Below, in pieces: positions 5,068 to 7,656 of a DNA stretch of 7,656 nucleotides. The DNA is from Sulfolobaceae archaeon (GTDB lineage Archaea; Thermoproteota; Thermoprotei_A; Sulfolobales; Sulfolobaceae): assembly GCA_028277025.1 (NCBI GenBank), contig JAPYVG010000075.1:1-7656 (forward strand). The letters are read 5' to 3'. Below the pieces are notes generated by a model that did no database searches, was not told the origin of the DNA, and worked only from the letters and a program-made list of their open reading frames with translations. The first letter of the stretch is position 1. Each line of letters starts with the position of its first letter. The translations under genes and the position numbers were made by a program.

Positions 5068-5155
5068 GTACTGTAAAAGCCCCTAGTAAGCCCCCTAGTA
5101 AGCCTTGTAGCACCGAGCTTGCTATAGCCCTGGGTTTATTCCCTTTTACTTTTTT
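5068..5155 (+). ncRNA. Candidate structured small RNA, about 85 nt
   Basis: This is a GC-rich island in AT-rich DNA with promoter, fold and terminator in the right order. P1 pairs GTAAAAG (5073-5079) with CTTTTAC (5143-5149). P2 pairs AGTAAGCCC (5085-5093) with GGGTTTATT (5132-5140), nine pairs including two G-U. P3 pairs TAGTAAGC (5096-5103) with GCTTGCTA (5117-5124), eight pairs including one G-U, leaving a 13-nt loop. T6 (5150-5155) follows P1 directly. The 5' half is built of near-repeats AAGCCCCTAGT, AAGCCCCCTAGT and AAGCCTTGTAG (5077-5110). It is not a tRNA and no C/D or H/ACA boxes were found. It does not look like the terminator of the 228-aa gene, which is 430 bp away. It could be a regulatory antisense RNA or, less likely, an upstream leader of the winged-helix gene. 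Confidence 0.55.
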
Positions 5156-5239
5156 GTTTATTATTATATAGGGGTTAATTTTACTGAGTTGTTACTTTTT
5201 CAATAAGTCCCCTGGTTTAGTGATAAAAATTAAGACAAA

Positions 5240-5247
5240 GTTATAAA
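5240..5247 (+). promoter_or_regulatory. TATA box of the winged-helix gene
   Basis: TTATAAAT centres at about 5244, 26-28 bp before ATG 5272, implying a leaderless transcript starting at or next to that ATG. Confidence 0.6.
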
Positions 5248-5271
5248 TTGTGTTTTGCATATATTCAGGTT

Positions 5272-5535
5272 ATGAAGAACGTTTCGGAAAACAATTATAA
5301 TGTTGCTCCGATGACTGAAGATGAATATACAAAAGCGATTGAGTTCTACAAATTTCTAGTCAGTATAACTAAATGCAATAGCGGGATCCTAACCATTGAC
5401 AGGAAGAAGTTGATTGATATCGCGTCCGCTTACATGGACTGCACTCCCCTGGAAGCACACAATATACTGCTGAAGATGAAGTCCTACGGCTGGATAAAAG
5501 TTCTTGATAACGACTACATTGCAGTTAAGGTCTGA
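5272..5535 (+). CDS. Winged-helix DNA-binding protein, 87 aa
   Basis: Residues 17-35 form an amphipathic first helix. Residues 44-55 (RKKLIDIASAYM) and 58-72 (TPLEAHNILLKMKSYG) look like the helix-turn-helix pair, and WIKVLDNDYIAVKV at the end looks like the beta-hairpin wing. The order and length fit a minimal winged-helix regulator, a type abundant in archaeal viruses and plasmids. Start ATG 5272 fits a leaderless transcript from the TATA box at 5240-5247; an in-frame TTG at 5248 would add eight residues but lies before the predicted transcript start. There is no metal or ligand motif. It lies 70 bp before palindromic site 5 and is one of two local candidates for the protein that binds that palindrome family. 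Target and direction of regulation are not visible. Confidence 0.72.
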   Translation: MKNVSENNYNVAPMTEDEYTKAIEFYKFLVSITKCNSGILTIDRKKLIDIASAYMDCTPLEAHNILLKMKSYGWIKVLDNDYIAVKV

Positions 5536-5571
5536 GTTCTTGACTCTCTGCTCAGTTCTGTTCTGCACCGT

Positions 5572-5587
5572 CCTCAGCATGCTGGGG
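5572..5587. repeat. Short perfect palindrome CAGCATGCTG
   Basis: CAGCATGCTG (5575-5584) extends outwards with CC/GG pairs and one T-G pair to 5572-5587. Direct repeats of GTTCTGCAC at 5560 and 5648 bracket it together with palindromic site 5. The whole interval 5536-5660 is richer in GC than its neighbours and contains no convincing gene. Confidence 0.5.
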
Positions 5588-5591
5588 TTGT

Positions 5592-5631
5592 CCGCACTAT
5601 CCCTAAAACAGCTGTTTGAGGGATTGTTCGG
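5592..5631. promoter_or_regulatory. Palindromic site 5 within a 40-bp imperfect palindrome
   Basis: AAACAGCTGTTT (5606-5617) is the centre of a dyad in which 17 of 20 pairs match, including CCCT/AGGG and CCG/CGG arms. It lies about 80 bp ahead of ATG 5710 and upstream of the TATA box at 5670-5677. Unlike sites 2 and 4 it would therefore not block polymerase directly, and could serve as an activator site or as an origin/recombination dyad. Confidence 0.65.
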
Positions 5632-5669
5632 CTCACTCACCGTCGCAGTTCTGCACAACCTGTTGGGAA

Positions 5670-5677
5670 TTTAAATA
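5670..5677 (+). promoter_or_regulatory. TATA box of the 5710-6231 gene
   Basis: TTTAAATA preceded by GGGAA, with the centre about 26 bp before 5698-5700. The transcript would begin at about the ATG at 5698, either leaderless there or with a 10-12-base leader holding GGGGG (5700-5704) ahead of ATG 5710. Confidence 0.55.
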
Positions 5678-5709
5678 ACTCTACGTCCAAGGTACTAATG
5701 GGGGTTAAA

Positions 5710-6231
5710 ATGGCAAACATGATCATCGGTATGGGGAAAAGCCCTGTATCATCGCTTCTGCAACATTACGATAGTATCTGTGCATACCCCTGCTTCTTTG
5801 ATAACAAAGTACTGCTGACTGAGGACAGAGACAGAGCGTATATTCAGTACATTAAACTGTTAATAAGGCATTACGCAAAGTACGGCAGAGTCCTTAAAAT
5901 TGCAATATATCCTGACTATACTCCGCTGTATAAGCTAGAGAAAGTAGCAAACATACATATACTGAAAAATGTAAGGTTCATCGTCCCTATACACGACCTA
6001 TCAGAGCTTGAAATCGCAGACCAACTTATGCAGAACGGGTTCAGAGTTTTTGCTGGGTATGCTTCAGATAAGAAGCTTAGAAATTACGGGCTTGATGACT
6101 TCAAAAAAGCAGTAAATTACGACAAATGGTACTTAGGGGTGTCATCTAAGCGTGAGGTAAGAGAGGCTTTACTACATGGTTTCCAAGGTTTTGACATAAC
6201 TACAGCAGTTATGGGAATCTTAGGGAGGTAA
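5710..6231 (+). CDS. Putative alpha/beta-barrel protein, possibly tRNA-guanine transglycosylase-like, 173 aa
   Basis: The protein shows regularly spaced strands ending in small or polar residues, as in a TIM barrel: VLKIAIYPDY (61-70), RFIVPIHD (89-96), FRVFAGYAS (111-119), WYLG (140-143) and GFQGFDIT (157-164), each followed by a helix. The late pattern 'LG ... eal..Gf.gfDi' and the early PD recall tRNA-guanine transglycosylases and the phage DpdA-type proteins that modify DNA with deazaguanine. The protein is short (such enzymes are usually 300 residues or more), and I cannot confirm catalytic residues. The fold call is moderate and the function weak. ATG 5710 is chosen for the GGGGG six bases upstream; ATG 5698, four codons earlier, is equally possible if the mRNA is leaderless. 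A DNA methyltransferase follows 86 bp downstream, so both could act on nucleic-acid bases. Confidence 0.7.
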   Translation: MANMIIGMGKSPVSSLLQHYDSICAYPCFFDNKVLLTEDRDRAYIQYIKLLIRHYAKYGRVLKIAIYPDYTPLYKLEKVANIHILKNVRFIVPIHDLSELEIADQLMQNGFRVFAGYASDKKLRNYGLDDFKKAVNYDKWYLGVSSKREVREALLHGFQGFDITTAVMGILGR

Positions 6232-6280
6232 TACCAAGAATTCTTACGTTAGGGTAATATCAGGAAGCTTAGGAAAAAGG

Positions 6281-6288
6281 TTATTATA
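6281..6288 (+). promoter_or_regulatory. TATA-like box of the methyltransferase gene
   Basis: TTATTATA centred near 6285 predicts a start at about 6311, six or seven bases before ATG 6318. No Shine-Dalgarno sequence is present, fitting a near-leaderless mRNA. Confidence 0.45.
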
Positions 6289-6317
6289 TTGATGCAAGAT
6301 TTATTCCTAGTTTCTAC

Positions 6318-7397
6318 ATGGTAATAATGCGTTACTGGGGGAGGAAACCAGATCTAATAATCGAGAAGATTATGAAGGAAGTCGATGGTGAGATAGTAGA
6401 CCCTTTCGGAGGGTCTGGTTCCATAATACTCACTGCATTAAGACACGGTAACAGAGGAATATATTTAGACATAAATCCGTATGCATGGCTTGTGGCCTAC
6501 GTTAATATAATTGGTGCCGATCCGTTGGAATATGAGGAGAAAGTGAACGAGGTTTTGGAGAATTTAGTCCCGGTCAAGAAAAGGGTATTAAGATACGATT
6601 ATCTCCGTTACAAAGATGGGAAACCTTTTTGGAAAAGGGAGAAAGTAGAGAGAGTATCACAACTCTTCTCCCATGAAAATTTTACAAAATTATATTCCAT
6701 TCTGAAAGCTATAGACAAAGTAAGTGCTACGGTAAGTACAAAACTCGCGTTATACGGAACCTTTTGCTCCGCCTTATTTAAAGCATCGAAAATGAAAAGG
6801 GAAAACGCTGGTAGCTGGGGAATACCTTCGTATTGGACGCCCGAAAAAGTGAAGGAAGTGGACGCCTTAGAAGCCTTTAAGTCTGAAGCTAGGCGTTTTC
6901 TCTCTTACTTCAAGAGAAATAAAAGGTATGAGTTACACAATGACGTAGAATTATATTTAAGTAATGCTTTAACGTTTAAGTTTGACAATGATAGCGTACT
7001 GTTCACAGACCCGCCGTTTTTCGAAGAGATACAGTATTCCGAACTGTCCTTTTTCTACTTGGCTTGGCTAAGGGAAAGTAACTTCAAAGATATTGTAAAG
7101 ATGGTGATAAACAGTACACCGAGGTTTAGCTTTAAAAGAGAACTCATAGTCAACCCTCATAAAGGAATGGACTATAACAGATACTTAAAGATGCTAGAGA
7201 AATTCTTAAGAAAAACGTCGAAAATGAAAAGGAAGTATCTTTTGTTTCATTATGACAAGGCAGAATTAAAGGATAAGGTAGTCGAACTAGTCAGGTTACA
7301 CTGGGGTCAGGTAAAAATAGAGGAATTAGAAATCCCTAACCAAAGAAACATCGGAAAGAGAGGTAGTAAAAACTATATACTTATCACTTACCTTTAA
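6318..7397 (+). CDS. SAM-dependent DNA methyltransferase, 359 aa
   Basis: Residues 5-11 (RYWGRKP) resemble motif X, residues 28-36 (DPFGGSGSI) are motif I that binds S-adenosylmethionine, and YLDINP (49-54) is the acidic motif II. DPPF at 231-234 is the catalytic motif IV, in the context DPPFFEEIQYSELSFFYLAW. The DPPF followed by QYSEL..FFY.WLR is what I recall from the COG1743/DUF1156 group of adenine-type DNA methylases, which are usually more than twice as long. The roughly 170 residues between motifs II and IV would hold target recognition, giving an alpha-class-like order (X, I, recognition, IV). The protein likely methylates adenine or cytosine N4 on the element's DNA, protecting it from host restriction or serving in regulation. 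No restriction-enzyme partner is visible nearby. ATG 6318 is taken; ATG 6327 is an alternative. Confidence 0.82.
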   Translation: MVIMRYWGRKPDLIIEKIMKEVDGEIVDPFGGSGSIILTALRHGNRGIYLDINPYAWLVAYVNIIGADPLEYEEKVNEVLENLVPVKKRVLRYDYLRYKDGKPFWKREKVERVSQLFSHENFTKLYSILKAIDKVSATVSTKLALYGTFCSALFKASKMKRENAGSWGIPSYWTPEKVKEVDALEAFKSEARRFLSYFKRNKRYELHNDVELYLSNALTFKFDNDSVLFTDPPFFEEIQYSELSFFYLAWLRESNFKDIVKMVINSTPRFSFKRELIVNPHKGMDYNRYLKMLEKFLRKTSKMKRKYLLFHYDKAELKDKVVELVRLHWGQVKIEELEIPNQRNIGKRGSKNYILITYL

Positions 7398-7425
7398 GAA
7401 AAGATTGATTGTCATTATCCGTGAC

Positions 7426-7453
7426 CCTGAGGAGCGTGGAGGCGTTCCTCAGG
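7426..7453 (+). other. Strong 11-bp hairpin in a GC-rich stretch
   Basis: CCTGAGGAGCG (7426-7436) pairs with CGTTCCTCAGG (7443-7453) with one G-U pair and a six-base loop. It is followed by GTTC/GAAC (7453-7463) and the near-palindrome AGGTGGACCACCT (7471-7483). It lies about 30 bp after the methyltransferase stop. No long T-run follows, so it is not a standard terminator; a weak TATA-like CTTTAAGA (7392-7399) could start an RNA near 7421. Confidence 0.5.
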
Positions 7454-7523
7454 TTCGTTGAACGTTATTTAGGTGGACCACCTGGGCTGATGAAAATCTT
7501 TAAGTTACGTTAAAGTCCCATAA

Positions 7524-7656
7524 CTGCTGATAACTACATTCCTCTTTGGAAGACATGAGGATAGGAGGGATATCAAAAGACTTGCATCGAATATAGTGAA
7601 TTTTGTTAAGGAGATCAATGAGGTCAGGGGCATACAGACTACCCTTTATGATTTTC
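7524..7656 (+). CDS. Open frame running off the window edge (possible partial gene)
   Basis: From the stop codon at 7521-7523 this frame stays open to the end. The translation has a charged, helical character (RHEDRRDIKRLASNIVNFVK around the middle), better than chance in appearance. No ATG lies in frame; the only usual start is GTG 7596, without a ribosome-binding site. Another frame offers AAGGAG followed by ATG 7618, but only 13 codons of it are visible. It may be a gene fragment that lost its 5' end, or a non-coding coincidence. Confidence 0.25.
   Translation, partial: MLITTFLFGRHEDRRDIKRLASNIVNFVKEINEVRGIQTTLYDF

Noticed and set aside
5389..5658. Minus-strand frame of 89 codons crossing palindromic site 5
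   Set aside because: It overlaps the winged-helix gene and a palindrome-rich spacer; composition is unlike the other proteins and no promoter is seen.
7421..7490. tRNA gene or tRNA-derived attachment site
   Set aside because: The GGTTCG resemblance to a T-arm is not followed by a proper stem, and no cloverleaf can be drawn.
7488..7530. C/D box guide RNA (TGATGA at 7488-7493, CTGA at 7527-7530)
   Set aside because: No internal D' or C' boxes and no pairing of the flanks; both boxes are short enough to occur by chance.

Overview
This is an AT-rich window in which most genes are small and unrecognisable. Archaeal signals are seen throughout: TATA boxes about 26 bp ahead of starts, several apparently leaderless genes, T-rich terminators, a ribbon-helix-helix protein, a winged-helix protein, and a protein whose N-terminus resembles archaeal transcription factor B (TFB). 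Together these suggest a thermophilic crenarchaeon of the Sulfolobales type, and more precisely an extrachromosomal element (virus or plasmid) or an integrated remnant of one. No capsid, replicase or integrase gene is visible, so virus and plasmid cannot be separated here.

Layout. Positions 1-3718 are a leftward (minus-strand) block: an unknown 177-aa gene, a 550-bp non-coding region with tandem 19-bp repeats and a GC-rich structured stretch, the TFB-like gene, a coiled-coil gene preceded by a 21-codon micro-gene, a ribbon-helix-helix gene, and an unknown 194-aa gene. Positions 3719-3951 form a divergent promoter region. Positions 3952-7397 are a rightward block: an unknown 228-aa gene, a 600-bp non-coding region that contains a strong small-RNA candidate (5068-5155), a winged-helix gene, a gene that may have a tRNA-guanine-transglycosylase-like barrel fold, and a compact DNA methyltransferase. 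The last 250 bp hold a strong hairpin and an open frame running off the edge.

The common thread is a palindrome, AACAGCTGTT (extended to AAACAGCTGTTT in four of five copies), which occurs five times and only between genes. Two copies sit between the TATA box and the predicted transcription start of the TFB-like gene and the 194-aa gene, inside an almost identical 30-bp promoter module. A third centres a 40-bp imperfect palindrome ahead of the transglycosylase-like gene. My reading is that one DNA-binding protein, possibly one of the small regulators encoded here, co-ordinates these genes through this site. That is inference; the repeated site itself is directly visible.

The most interesting items are the palindrome regulon, the structured RNA at 5068-5155 (TATA box, three nested stems, T6 end), and the divergent TFB-like protein.
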